Shown here: piece after piece, positions 48,501 through 59,450 of the stretch
Layout: each line of letters starts with the position of its first letter
Position numbering within the stretch: the stretch's first letter is position 1
Assembly: GCA_033239005.1 (NCBI GenBank)
Contig: BSQZ01000033.1
Span: 4,117,501-4,181,500, forward strand
Reading direction: 5' to 3'
DNA from: Lamellibrachia satsuma
Taxonomy: Eukaryota; Annelida; Polychaeta; Sabellida; Siboglinidae
DNA length: 64,000 nucleotides
Program-made: the position numbers and the translations under genes
The notes under the pieces: generated by a model
What the model was told of the DNA's origin: nothing
The model's input: the letters and a program-made list of their open reading frames with translations, nothing else
Database searches by the model: none

Positions 48501-50637
48501 ATTAGTCAAGTTTTACAAACTGTTTAAATCCTGAACATTCAGCATTCCCTAGTAAAAGCCCAGACAGGTGTATAGTTGTAGGTCCATTCTACATGCATAC
48601 CCCGGTACTTACTTGGAGCCAGACAGGTGTATAGTTGTAGGTCCATTCTACATGCATACCCCGGTACTTACTTGGAGCCAGACAGGTGTATAGTTGTAGG
48701 TCCATTCTACATGCATACCCCGGTACTTACTTGGAGCCAGACAGGTGTATAGTTGTAGGTCCATTCTACATGCATACCCCGGTACTTACTTGGAGCCAGA
48801 CAGGTGTATAGTTGTAGGTCCATTCTACATGCATACCCCGGTACTTACTTGGAGCCAGTTTGTAGTATGTACACCTCCTTCCCCCGCACTGATTCATCCA
48901 AATCTACTGTCACTTCTGAAGACAAACAACGGCATATGTTTTAGGTTATGTCATAACATTTCCACAAACTTCAACAAACTATTTGTCAGCTTTCAGTACC
49001 TAATTTGAATATTATATGAGAAAAAAGTTGATGTTTCTTATACTAACTGATCTTTTTCACTTTGTCAGTCCTTTAGAATCTCTTTATCTCTAGACCTCTG
49101 TTTTGTAACTGTTGTTAAACCATATTCTTTTAATCAATCTCAGTTCTGGAGTCAGCTCCTTTGTATTTGTTTCAGCTAATCCATGTCCTGCTTACAATAT
49201 ATGTTCCCTATTCTAAATTAGGCCTAACTATTGTTTTATACAGAGGTATAATCATCTCTTTTTCCTCTGTCATATTTGTCCCAATTAATCCTTGATGAAT
49301 TTAACTGCCCCTTGAAGCAACAGTGAATTCTTCGCTCTGAAGTTTTCATGACAACATTGTTACTCTTAAGTACTTTTCTTTGATGGTTGTATCTAGTGCA
49401 GTATCTGTCATTTTATATCTGCATTGAAGTTTTAACATCATAGGCTCCACTGAAATATGCGAAACATACATGTAGTTTGAAAGAACAATGCATGTACCTC
49501 ATGGGCAAGAGAAAATTAACTGTACAAATCTGCTACTGAAATGGTAACCCTTACCTCGGTTTGACTTGTGAAAAATGTTGGCTGCGCCAAGAGTGGTGCC
49601 TAGTTTACTGAAAAAAAATTGCACATGAAAACACTATGCACACCAGGACTGTAGTGATGTCATGCACGCACATGCATTGATTTCTGACAATATCGTCCAT
49701 TATTTGACGATGAACTTACTCATAATCTATTATTAGGAGTAACATTTTTTGCTTCTTGACAACGATGTGCAGATTGTAAAGAAATAGAATAATTGTAGAA
49801 ATGGTTAATGTCAGAAGTGTGCGAAATACACGCATTAATTTTTGACTGCATGGAACAGTTTTAGCAGCATAGTATTGTCCACACTGTCACAACTTTTATG
49901 TAGCTTAATCAGAGTTTCCCAGCTTTCTTTATAAAATGTTTTTATGATTATATGTGTATTCTACACTTAAAAGTAGATATGTTAGTAGTTTGGCGACAAT
50001 GAAAAGGTGACTATATTGGGTCACAAAATGTAACATCACCCAATTTACATTTAAAAAACTCTCTCGTGGGTCATGGGATATGGAAATTTTCTTACAAAAC
50101 ATACAATCCATGAAGTCAGTGAAAGAAGTCAGTAACTAGCAGGGTGGGCAGGTTTCTGCCATTACATTACGTGTGAAAGAAGTCAGTAACTAGCAGGGTG
50201 GACAGGTTTCTGCCATTATATTACGTACACAGTATATTATGTAGATACTGGAAACATTGATACAATTATACACTGTACTGCACTAATTAAAGTTCTAGTA
50301 GCTTGACACTTACAGAAGCATTTAACTAGTCGCACATAATTTGCCAATCAATGACAATGTCATGTATTCCCTATTGTTGCCATTTCTGCCGGTTTATAAT
50401 ATTACTGTCTGGCAGAAATACCTTTCTCCCTTATTTCTGCCGTCGGCAGAAAACCAACCCTGGTAAACCAACCCCTACTAGGACGTATGCCCACCAGGGG
50501 ATACCCCCAACAAGCATTATACCGCCAGGCCTACCTGTCTTAGATTAAACCCAATTTAGAAATACTTACTCGGCTATTAGGTGAGCCAATTCTGGATGGG
50601 AATTTCCAGAAAACAAAACCATAGGGGGCGCGTTCAT
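42512..50637 (-). CDS. PRPSAP2: PRPP synthetase-associated protein (PRPSAP family, 9 exons, 354 aa)
   Basis: Non-catalytic partner of ribose-phosphate pyrophosphokinase, acting in the cytosolic complex that makes PRPP for nucleotide synthesis. Exons in transcript order: 50570-50637, 49555-49607, 48849-48915, 47687-47859, 47143-47258, 46401-46611, 45663-45733, 43327-43473, 42512-42670. All AG/GT, continuous frame of 1065 nt. It starts [20 protein letters not shown] and ends [13 protein letters not shown]. Landmarks are [34 protein letters not shown] (129-148), [23 protein letters not shown] and [13 protein letters not shown]. The catalytic loop of true synthetases (HKERKKA) is replaced by HGEEKAE at 194-200, followed by the DDGRNSPP insert (204-211) of PRPSAPs. 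The PRPP-loop TCGT is also lost, so this is the pseudoenzyme and not PRPS. It looks slightly closer to vertebrate PRPSAP2 ([21 protein letters not shown]), but invertebrates may have one pre-duplication gene, so the number is tentative. It shares its promoter with NTHL1; several introns hold minisatellites and MITEs. Confidence 0.95.
42836..43012. repeat. 28-bp minisatellite in PRPSAP intron 8, about 6 copies
   Basis: Unit GTTCACGAATGGCAATGGCA-TGTAATGT with small length variants. Confidence 0.9.
43643..44529. mobile_element. MITE with 26-bp terminal inverted repeats in PRPSAP intron 7
   Basis: Left end CCGTATTTGACCGCACTATC-GCCCAT; the right end in reverse is CCGTATTTGACCGCATTATC-GCCCAT, one mismatch. 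GGGGGG-GCG-TAATGCG motifs follow inside both ends. No transposase. Superfamily not assigned because no clean target duplication is visible. Confidence 0.85.
43824..43968. mobile_element. Small MITE nested in the MITE at 43643-44529
   Basis: Ends GGGGCCGGTTTCAAGAAGT and, in reverse, GGGCTGGTTTCATGAAGT; 145 bp. Confidence 0.6.
44605..45503. repeat. 40-bp minisatellite in PRPSAP intron 7, about 22 copies
   Basis: Unit GTCTTGACCACATAGTTAGT-GATGGCGTTGGTGGTTTACT. Only GGT/GTT and ACT/ACC variants, so very homogeneous. Confidence 0.98.
45734..46400. other. PRPSAP intron 6
   Basis: Nothing recognised. Confidence 0.55.
46612..47142. other. PRPSAP intron 5
   Basis: Nothing recognised. Confidence 0.55.
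47893..48012 (+). mobile_element. MITE remnant with TACAATTAC repeats
   Basis: Starts near CAGGGTTGGTTCAGTTACAA and is built of AATTACAATT-type words. Relative of the copy at 19605-19738. Confidence 0.5.
48235..48345. repeat. About 50-bp direct duplication in PRPSAP intron 3
   Basis: ATACCAGTGTTGGTC-TGGATGA and GATGAAGCCTGTGTCACCTT occur twice. Confidence 0.85.
48561..48855. repeat. 59-bp tandem array carrying the splice donor of PRPSAP exon 3 (5 copies)
   Basis: Units start at 48561, 48620, 48679, 48738 and 48797. Each contains on the minus strand GGCTCCAA|GTAAGTACCG, that is the last exon bases plus the donor. The copy at 48797-48855 covers the real donor (intron starts at 48848); the others repeat it inside intron 3. 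Confidence 0.97.
48916..49554. other. PRPSAP intron 2
   Basis: Nothing recognised. Confidence 0.5.
49608..50569. other. PRPSAP intron 1
   Basis: Contains a 52-bp duplication (50119-50223); the rest is featureless. Confidence 0.5.
50119..50223. repeat. 52-bp direct duplication
   Basis: GTGAAAGAAGTCAGTAACTA and the following bases occur twice with two or three differences. Confidence 0.88.
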
Positions 50638-50993
50638 TTTGGCGTTTTGGTTGTCAGTGTCAGAATCCGAGACGACGTATAAGACACTCGCTAATCAACT
50701 ATGATCTGCAAAGTGCTACCTTCGGCAGCGCGTTCCTACTGCGCATGCCTTGGCGACAAAAACTAATATGTCAGCCCCCATGCAACCTCGTTTTCTGGGG
50801 TAAATTTATATTCGACACTAAATTACAATGGCTACACAATGTAATGCATTCATTAGTACATCTACAAATAGCATAGCATTTATACATGCTTGCATTACAT
50901 TGTGTTCGCGTGGGATGACACACATGTTCTTGCATGCGTCTATTTTATCAAGCGCACCATATTCTAGACCAATGAATGCCATTGATACAAATA

Positions 50994-51004
50994 TTTCGCG
51001 GGAA
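50994..51004 (-). promoter_or_regulatory. E2F-type site (TTCCCGCGAAA on the minus strand)
   Basis: TTTCGCGGGAA on the plus strand reads TTCCCGCGAAA in reverse, matching the E2F consensus. It is about 140 bp before the NTHL1 ATG. Confidence 0.5.
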
Positions 51005-51010
51005 TTAGCA

Positions 51011-51016
51011 CACGTG
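51011..51016. promoter_or_regulatory. E-box CACGTG
   Basis: Canonical palindromic E-box, seven bases after the E2F-type site in the PRPSAP-NTHL1 promoter. A six-base match is weak alone; its place in the promoter raises it slightly. Confidence 0.35.
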
Positions 51017-51145
51017 CACTTGTTTTGATAGGCATTCGCTCGATGTTTTGCGACGTGTTTAGATCTACGAATTCGTCTTAGTCTCGCAGTTGTCTATGTC
51101 TCAGTTCGTTGTGTTCAGTTGTTGACGGTGACTTTTCATGTTATA

Positions 51146-54100
51146 ATGAGCACACGAGTGACTCGCTCGATTGCTAGTAAATTAGCCAAGAAAGTTGCCA
51201 ATGTTTCGAGAGAAGCGAGTCAGGTTCCGAGTTTCTACAAACCGACACAGGAACGGAACAAGAGATCAAAGAAACGATCCCACATAACAATTCAGACTAA
51301 AGTTGATGAAACGTACTCCTTTGGTCATAACACAACTGAAACTACAACTCCAACAAAACGTGGTGAATCGGACGGTATTACCAGCAAGACAGCTGGGGGC
51401 GATGTTTCTGTCACAGCAACTCAGTCGACTAAGAAAATAAAATGGGAACCAACTTCGTGGAAACGGCAGCTACAAAACATCAAGGAAATGAGACAGACGA
51501 AAGATGCCCCCGTTGACGTTATGGGGTGTGACAAACTCAGTGACCAAAAGGCAGATCCAGAGGTGATCACTGAATGACGATTCAAGCACTGCTAAATGCA
51601 TTTGGATTGGGTGCTTTGTATACGGTTAGACCAAGAATGGACTGTGGAGTAACACAACTTAATTAAAGCTCATAAGATTTGATACAGTTTGATGTGGCAC
51701 CATTCTATTACAGAAAGGCAGTCGTTTCACAGTCACTCAATCAAACCCTCTTCGCTCCCACTGGAGCACTAGGCATGCAATCGTTTGGAAAGTGTTACTA
51801 TTGGCATGCATACCAATAATAACAGTTTCCAAATGCTTGTCGACTGATTATTCGTGTGAAGGTCAAATACCATTAAGAAGTTTAGTAAGAGGAAAGGATG
51901 CCATACACCCCATTGACCTAAAATTTAAGGCTTCACAGTTCTCATAGGCCAAAGGAGCTTGAAGATTCCAATACAATTTTTTTTAAAAGATCAATGTGGT
52001 TCATGTTATCTCATCGTATTATTACACATTTTCTTTTCCCATATAGGTGTACCGCTACCAAGTTTTGCTATCTCTGATGCTTTCGAGTCAGACCAAGGAT
52101 CAAGTGACATCAGCTGCAATGAAGAAGTTACGAAGCCACGGTTGCACAGTAGACAACATCCTGAAGACATCCGACAAGAAGCTGGGTGAACTCATCTACC
52201 CTGTTGGCTTCTGGAAGGTTCAGTGAAATTCACAATATCGTATATAGTGGTATATACATATACTCTATATAGTGTAACCCATGTAGGAAATGTAAACATG
52301 TTATATAGCCATATATTTATTAACAGCCCATAAACATATATTTCGTTATATCATTATAATTTTGGATGTGGTGAAAAGTGTAAAAATATGACTAATGCAC
52401 AAGAAAAAAATAGGTTTGAGGTTTTTGTAGAATATCTATAAAATACGTAGGTACTTTTATTAATTTATATTATTTTTACTGTTCTGGTAAAACCAGTATT
52501 TTTTCTAGATTTACACTGCATGTTTTTGAGGAGTTTGCACACAGTTTAGTGATTATGATGTATACACACTAGGAGTCTGTCTACGCCAAAATGCAAACTG
52601 CATAATGGTTGATAACAGATGATTTTGCATGTTTTTATCTAAGCATACTCATGTTTTTATACAAGCGTACTCATGTTTTTATCTAAGCATACTCATATTT
52701 TTATCCAAGCATACTCATGTTTTTATCCAAGCATACTCATGTTTTTATCCAAGCATACTCATGTTTTTATCTAAGAATACTCACATTTTATCTAACTATA
52801 CATTTGTTTCTATTGTTGTTTTATCTAAGCGTACTCATGTTTTTAGTCTCTATATTGTTTATTGTTATTATTTCAGCGGAAAGTTGAATTCATTAAAAGA
52901 ACAAGCAAGATCCTGAAAGATGAATACAGTAACGATATTCCTAACAGCATAAAAGCTTTATGCGCACTTCCAGGTGAGCATGTAATTACTGATTATTTTT
53001 CAGCATGACATCTGTGTACACTGTACTTTATTTAGAATCAGCATTTGCAGCCACCTACCATAGTTTTGTTACTGTCCCAAGTTAATGTGCTGATATATAA
53101 CAGTGCATTTTATCTGTGTGTTTATGTCTGACCTGTGTTATTCAGTTACCATTGTACATAGAGTTATTGCTTTTACAGCTAACAGTCACACCAAATCGTT
53201 CCTCTGGTCTATTGTTTCCAATATTATATGACTTGGTCATCACCTTATGTGCCACTGTGTGTCATTGATTCATGGACGTATGTTTCTATTGTTGTAATTG
53301 TGTTTTTTTGTTTGGGGAATAACATAACCACATGACACAAAGACTGTAAATAATAATATAATTATATAAAAACTTACATTCTCAAGTTGTACTTAATGCT
53401 CTGATTGTCTTCAGGTGTAGGCCCTAAAATGGCCCATTTGGTCATGCAGTGTGCTTGGGACACAGTGTGTGGCATTGGGGTTGACACACACGTACACAGG
53501 ATCACCAACAGACTGGGCTGGGTGAGGAAAACAACCAAGCAACCAGAAGAAACCAGAGTGGCACTGGAAGATTGGTTGCCCAGGTAAATGCTGGTTGTCT
53601 TTGGCCAATCCAATAATCTAAATAGACATGCAGTAACTTTCCAGTGACTTTTGTGCAAGATTATAGTTTTATAACTATTTTGCTAATATCAACTATCAAC
53701 TGTTGTAGGTTTCAAACTGGAAATCAGCTTTGAGTGGGGTACCACAAGGATCAGTATTAGGACCTTTATTATTCTTAATGTATATCAATGACTTGGACCA
53801 TAATATAACAAGCAACGTACTGAAACCTGTGGATGACACAAAAGTGTTTAGAAGGGTTAACAATGATGGTGATAAACAACATTTACAAAGCAATCTAGAC
53901 AGATTAGTGAAATGGTCTGAGAAACGACAGATGTTGTTCAATTTAGGGAAATGTAAATGCCTACATACAGATGGGAGATACTGTTCTGGGTACTACTGTA
54001 AAAGAAAAGGACTTAGGAATAACAATAAGTGCTGATATGAAAGTTTCAGAGCAGTGTGGTATTGCAGCTTCAAATGGTAATCAAATTCTTTGATTGATTG

Positions 54101-54672
54101 ATAGAATATAGCATACAAGGAAAAAAAAGGTAATTGTACTTCTGTATAAAGCAATAGTTAGGTTTTATTTAGAATACTGTATACAAGCTTGGGGACCATA
54201 TCATAAGAAGGATATAGATACGCCTGAACGCATACAGAGGGGAGCAACTAAAATAATTCCAGAACTGAGAGACCTTAGCTAATAAGAATGACTGAAAGAA
54301 TGCAGTTTAACAACCCTAGAGAAAAGGTGGTTAAGAGGAGATCAGATTGAAGTTCTTAAGATATTGAATGAGTATGAAAATATTGATAGAAATATTTTTT
54401 CCTCAAGAAAGAAAGAACTTGAGGACATGAGGTAACATTAGTCAGACATGGGGTCAATTCCGTTTTGTCAATTCCAATTCCAGTTAATTCAAAATCCAAT
54501 TCCGCCTTGCAAAAATCAATTCCAATTCCAGATTGTCAAATCCAACTTTTAAAATCTTAGGCTAAGGAAAAATTCAAATCCAATTCGTTTTAACACAGTT
54601 TTATTTGTACTTGAAATCATGTGTGCACAAACATATTTAATCAGATATGATTAACAAATTAACTATTGTTCA

Positions 54673-54764
<92 letters not shown>

Positions 54765-57426
54765 AGGTTTGCTACACAAAAACTTAAAAAATGGCATTCA
54801 GCCATTTGATTTGTACTTTCTGCTATGACACCTCTCCTGGAGTTTTGCTAACCAGACATTTTGGACAGCCCTGGACAGTTGAGTCGTTAATCTGAGTTTT
54901 GAACAGTTTCCCCCTGTTTATATCAGTTGTAGTATCATTGATAATTCTTCAAATTTACTGTAAACTTTGAGTTTTCAACATCCTAATCACCAACATGTAT
55001 TCTCCATGGGGAAATAAACCTTGTCCACTGAGAAAGAAAATGAGATAAGGCCTGAATGGTCTGACTTTGGTTTTACTGTCTGTTACAGTAACTTAGTATT
55101 TGTTTTTGATGCAAATGCTTGATCATATTGTTCTTGTTCACAATGTTTCAATAACAGAGTAGACAGTTTATATGCTATAATGTTGACAACTTCCTGGCTG
55201 TTACCACATTCATGGTGACATACTAATAGCAGACAAATATAATTTTAATAGTAAATTTAATGGGTAAAGATTAACAGTATCGAGTCAATAATTTCAACAA
55301 AATCAATTCCAATTAAAACAAATAAATTCAAATTCCAACAAAATCAATTCCAACTGACTTTCGAAAATCATTCCAATTCCGGAATGGAATTGAACCCCTG
55401 TCATGTCTGACATTTGTATATGATCAGTGTACATTTGTATATGATCAGTGTACATTTGTATATGATCAGTGTACTGTAGATTGGATATCAGAAAGTACTC
55501 GTTCTCACAGAGGACAATCAATGAATGGAACAAATTATCTACAGATTGTGTAACTGCTAGCTTGACACATATCTCAGGAGGGCGGATTACATATAGATTA
55601 AAAAATGTTGGACTCTCAGTAAGCAAATGGCTTCCTTGTCCAGGAGCGAGATTTAGCGGTCGCCCGGTCGCCAATGCAATGGCTCCCAAATGCAAAACTG
55701 GCTTTGTGCGACTTAAATATTTGACCACAGTAGCCCGCATGGCTACTCGAAATATTTACGGAGCTACAATATTTTAGACCCAACAAAAATAAACAGAATG
55801 TTAATAAACATCTCAGAAGTGTAGTCCTGGCAATCTTATGGTAACCATAAATCTTTGTGACACGTTTGACATTGCAAGAGATGTTGCCAAACCGTAGCCG
55901 AAGCAATATAAATAGGGAGAACTCATTGTATTTTTAATCAACCACATCGACGCTCAACATGTAACTGAACGGTCATTCTACATTGAAATAACCGGTCATG
56001 TTAACAGTCTTGGTGCTGCGTGGCGCCACTTTTATATATACTAGAAAAACGGGATTACGTGGTAGTTTATACGTGACAGTCATGGCAGAAATGTTTACCA
56101 AATGCCTCGGCTCAGGCCAGTATGCCATCAATACGCTCGAACGTACCGCGTCACACACGTGATGCAATACTCACTGCATGTTCAAAATGTAGAAAGCGGC
56201 GTGAATTTAGACCCGTGGGGCATGGATACTTGTGTTGGTTGTAGAATATCTGCTTTCTGCTGTCGCAGACCTCGAGCCAATATGTGCATGCTTTCTACTA
56301 TAATAATATAAACCGCCCATATGACGATACATACTCTCAACCGATTTACGTACCGAAGTATTCACCGCGGTGCGCGTTGTTTCTGCGATTGTTGGAAGTT
56401 AACGTTTACGCAGCGAACATTTGATTTACCATAAAAAAAACACAAAGAACCCTTGATATATGGGGTATTTTGAAAAAATAATGGCGTTACGTTTCATTAG
56501 TGGGGTCGTAGATTAATCCATGAAAGTTTGGCGCCCGAAGTGCAAGTCGTCTAGGAGGAAAACGTGAACATAACCACATATAAACATACATACATACATA
56601 CATGCGCGGAGCACTTCTGGTGAATTAATCGGGAACCTGGTTAAAGTTTGTCTAGGCTAGGGTAAAATTAGGTCCCGTAAAAATCAGCAAAACTGTTCAG
56701 TTCACAGGACCTGATGTCCTGATGCTTGGAAACTTCGCGTAGTCTGTTGGTGTACCATGTTATGAAGAAAAAAACAACCTGTGTATAATTGTACACTGTA
56801 TTTTATTCAGTATTATGTATCACATTCTATTGACCCTACCTTGAAAATAAATGTTTCAAAACTGTTTGTTTTTGTTGTTTTATATTTGTCGTTAATGTCA
56901 TTCATACATTTTATCTTTAAAGTATTTACTTTCTATCATCAAAGTATTGCTTAGCAAGTGGGCTACCTAAGAAGCTGTCGGGCTACTTCACTTTGCAAGG
57001 TTGGTAGCCCGACTTACTACCTTCCATGACTTGCTAAATCTCACCCCTGTTTGTTCACTTGCCATCTGGGCCTTTGCCTTGGATGGCAATCTTGTTACCA
57101 GTAAATCTATTCGCACCCATATAAACTTATATAAAACATTGTATGCACTTCAATGTTCATGTGGAAATAACATGTATTGTATTTAAGTACAATTTCTTTG
57201 ATGGTGTGTAAAGGCTAAAAAAGCAACTTGAACTTTTAATTACTGTTGGTGTGATATTGTTTCTGTTGTTGTTTATAGAGAGTTCTGGGACGAGATCAAC
57301 GGGCTGCTGGTTGGATTTGGTCAACAAACATGTTTGCCTGTGAATCCAAGATGTGCAACATGTCTCAACAGGGACATCTGCCCCTATGGAAGAAAAACGA
57401 CCCATGGAAAGAAAGACAGTGGATGA
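51146..57426 (+). CDS. NTHL1: NTHL1, endonuclease III-like DNA glycosylase/AP lyase (5 exons, 333 aa)
   Basis: Bifunctional base-excision repair enzyme removing oxidised pyrimidines in nucleus and mitochondria. Exons: 51146-51562, 52047-52217, 52877-52973, 53415-53583, 57279-57426. Borders are AG/GT and the phases fit (1002 nt). Residues 1-139 hold a basic, hydroxyl-rich N-terminus suited to mitochondrial or nuclear targeting, then [17 protein letters not shown] and [11 protein letters not shown]. The helix-hairpin-helix is [10 protein letters not shown] (225-234), with catalytic lysine K231; the catalytic aspartate is D250 in VDTHVHR. The spacing K+19=D equals human K220/D239. The C-terminus has the [4Fe-4S] pattern C-x6-C-x2-C-x5-C ([17 protein letters not shown]). 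Human NTHL1 has 304-312 aa; the extra length is at both ends. The ATG at 51146 is the first in the open frame and directly precedes the basic leader. Intron 4 (3.7 kb) carries a LINE with two nested transposons. All key residues are present, so the gene should be active. Confidence 0.97.
51563..52046. other. NTHL1 intron 1
   Basis: Near 51770-51840 AGGCATGCAATCGTTTGGAA and a reverse-complement-like GTTTCCAAATGC form a loose hairpin. No other signal. Confidence 0.45.
52620..52850. repeat. 22-bp minisatellite in NTHL1 intron 2, about 9-10 copies
   Basis: Unit TGTTTTTATCTAAGCATACTCA with T/C and A/G variants; last copies decayed. Confidence 0.92.
54449..55400. mobile_element. Non-autonomous DNA transposon rich in CAATTCC, inserted into LINE D
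   Basis: Begins TGGGGTCAATTCC and ends GGAATTGAACCCCTG; in reverse CAGGGGTTCAATTCC. Many CAATTCC or GGAATTG words lie inside both ends. The flanks GTCAGACA (54441-54448) and GTCTGACA (55405-55412) may be an 8-bp target duplication with one change, but a 4-bp gap remains on the right. hAT-like by ends. Includes an (AT)n tract. Confidence 0.65.
54678..54761. repeat. (AT)n microsatellite
   Basis: About 42 AT units, the longest simple repeat in the window. Confidence 0.97.
55405..55475. repeat. 21-23 bp direct repeat, 3-4 copies
   Basis: ACATTTGTATATGATCAGTG repeated at the right border of the inserted transposon. Confidence 0.85.
55641..57049. mobile_element. Non-autonomous DNA transposon (hAT-like ends) inserted into LINE D
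   Basis: Left end CAGGAGCGAGATTTAGC, right end in reverse CAGGGGTGAGATTTAGC, two mismatches in 17 bp. It interrupts the LINE sequence TTCCTTGTCCACTTGCC. The flanks CTTGTCCA and TTTGTTCA are a plausible diverged 8-bp duplication. No transposase frame found in 1.4 kb. Confidence 0.75.
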
Positions 57427-57720
57427 TATGTTAAGAAGCAACTGTAACATTGTGACATAGGTATTTCTACAGAAAACTGCTACATTTGCAGACCGCAGTA
57501 GAACGTTAGTTATGAAGCAGTTGAGAAACTGAAGCGGTATTAATTTAGGGTTGGTTGTTAAAATATTTAACACTGTGTATGTAATGAAATGTACATTTAA
57601 TTTTGTATGATGATTATTATACTTGATAACATGTCTTGCTTTGGTGGAAATATCTTGTTTTCCATTTGTAGTGTGTTTATACTGAGAACAAAACATAGGT
57701 AAGGTTCCTTATTGCGACAA

Positions 57721-57726
57721 AATAAA
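57721..57726 (+). terminator. Poly(A) signal AATAAA of NTHL1
   Basis: First clear AATAAA after the NTHL1 stop, giving a 3' UTR of about 300 nt. Confidence 0.55.
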
Positions 57727-58140
57727 ATGATTAACATACTTTTGCAATTAGCATGTTTTAACAGATTTATATTGTCATCTCTGTGATGCTACGTATGTCA
57801 GGGAAAGTAAAAGATACCACACAGTGGGTAAATTTGTAACCTGCTGTGGACTCCATCTCCCATGAGCCAATAAAGTTATAGAAGTGTGCATGATGCAGTA
57901 CAGTCAATTCTACTAACTACCTCGTAAGAGGATACGATTGCATGAATGTCTGCTGAGATCATTGTCGGAGTCAGGAGTGAATGTGTGCTCTCTTCTCTTG
58001 CTATTTTGCAACATGTCTGCCCTGGTAACACCTCAAATAGCTCGTATGCAGTGCATCTCAAAAATGTCAAGGTGTCTTGTGATTGCAACGTCCAAGCCTC
58101 AGCACCGTAGCTTGTCAATGATAGTATGATAGTCGGGCTT
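57727..58140. other. Intergenic, 3' of NTHL1
   Basis: Nothing recognised. Confidence 0.5.
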
Positions 58141-58179
58141 ATCGGTCGGGTCTTATTGAGACGCTTCTTCTAACACCAT

Positions 58180-58485
58180 CTCCAATGCAGAACTCCACAG
58201 AAGAACATCAACCCGGCCCATCACATTGGAGATAAAACGACACAGATGGCAATGGATTAGCCACGTCTTGAGAATGCCGCAGACAGCAATAGTCCGAACA
58301 GCTCTCAGATGGACACCAGATGGAAAATGGGAGAGAGGAAGACCGAAAGAAACCTGGAGAAGGACGGTGGAGCGAGAAATTAAAGAACAACCTGAGCTGG
58401 GGGAAGCTCGAGAAAACATCAAGAGATAGACTGCAGTGGTGTGCTCTGGCGTCGGCCTTATGTACACTTCCGCACGAAGAGGATT
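58180..58485 (+). pseudogene. LINE C-terminal fragment (RTE/endonuclease-RT type)
   Basis: Frame reads RWQWISHVLRMPQTAIVRTA then LRWTPDGKWERGRPKETWRRTVERE, the conserved tail seen after the RT of many animal endonuclease-reverse transcriptases. It ends with LQWCALASALCTLPHEED after a one-base frameshift near 58425. The RT itself is absent. Confidence 0.8.
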
Positions 58486-58739
58486 AAGTAAGTCTGTCCT
58501 GAAAATACCCATGCAGCTGGTAGCACGCTCACAGAAAACAATGATATTACGGCAATATGGAAAGCATGCTGGGACGACCTGTTTGGAAGCTGCAGCACCA
58601 TACTGTTTAGCGAATGATGGCTGCGATGTGGTCCACAACTCGGTGGATGAAACAAGAAGGTGTGGATCTTATTCAAATAAAATTAGAACTCGTGATGATA
58701 TATATCGGCAGAGACGAACAAAACCAAAGTGGAGTCCGA

Positions 58740-58985
58740 GACCAGGACATTTCTCCACTACTATATGTCAATAGGTGTATATGGCAAACAGTGGAGACCA
58801 GGACATTTCTACACTACTATGTGCCAATAGGCCTACACGGCAAACAGTGGAGACCAGGACATTTCTCCACTACTATGTGTCAATAGATCGATATGACAAA
58901 CCGTGGAGTGGAGACCAGGACATTTCTGCACTACTATGTGCCAAGGTGTATATGGCAAACAGTGGATACCAGGACATTTGTAATA
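58740..58985. repeat. About 56-bp tandem repeat, 4 copies
   Basis: GGAGACCAGGACATTTCTCC with ACTACTATGTG-CAA and TATGGCAAACAGT recurs with small indels. Confidence 0.9.
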
Positions 58986-59171
58986 CTCTGTGTCATTGTT
59001 CAGATACGCCAACGTAATAATCACCGTGGCAACATATAGACCTGGAGCGCAGAGCTTTTATTTATGTAAAGGTTTGCCCAAATGGACTGAAAGGACCACC
59101 TCCCGACATCCCAAAAATGCGTTGCTGTCTGGGCTGGAGGGTTGCCCCTGAAACCACCCGTCAAAGGGAGC

Positions 59172-59450
59172 AGAAAAGTACATTTATTTATGAGAATGGC
59201 GCCAAGGCTAAAAACAGTGCCCAATGGAATGACTAACACCAGCAATTTTAGGTGGGGGTTCCCCTTGGCCCTGCCAGCAACCCCCAAAAGTGAGAAAAAG
59301 TACATTTATTTATGGGAATTGCGCCAAGGCTAAAAACAGTGTCAAATCTTTCCTTGAGATTTCCTGAGTACGGAATGACCAATGCCAACAATCTTAGGCG
59401 GGGGATTCCCCCTACCAGCAACCCGCAAAGGGTGAGAAAAGTGGCATTTA
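59172..59450. repeat. About 120-140 bp tandem repeat, 2.5 copies
   Basis: GAAAAGTACATTTATTTATG followed by GCGCCAAGGCTAAAAACAGTG appears at 59174 and 59296; a partial third copy is at 59434. Confidence 0.8.

Larger units (their letters stand above)
50638..51145. promoter_or_regulatory. Bidirectional promoter between PRPSAP and NTHL1
   Basis: 508 bp separate the start codons of the two divergent genes. The sequence contains CpG-bearing patches (around 50725-50755 and 50994-51085), an E2F-type site and an E-box. A TATA box cannot be assigned. Promoter role is inferred from layout. Confidence 0.72.
53709..57100 (+). mobile_element. CR1-like LINE copy D in NTHL1 intron 4, split by two insertions
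   Basis: Starts inside the RT domain at TTCAAACTGGAAATC (same site as 23512 in LINE C): [20 protein letters not shown], then broken frames parallel to LINE C. Segments are 53709-54448, 55401-55640 and 57050-57100, the last with hairpin TTGCCATC-N-GATGGCAA. Sense orientation with the host gene. RT is dead (frameshifts; FADD region reads VDDTKVF). Confidence 0.85.

Noticed and set aside
42512..50637. Active ribose-phosphate pyrophosphokinase (PRPS)
   Set aside because: The catalytic loop lysine region is HGEEKAE rather than HKERKKA, and the DDGRNSPP insert is typical of PRPSAP.
51959..52189. 76-codon plus-strand frame over NTHL1 exon 2
   Set aside because: Wrong frame; the NTHL1 frame through the same exon gives [20 protein letters not shown], a clear family match.
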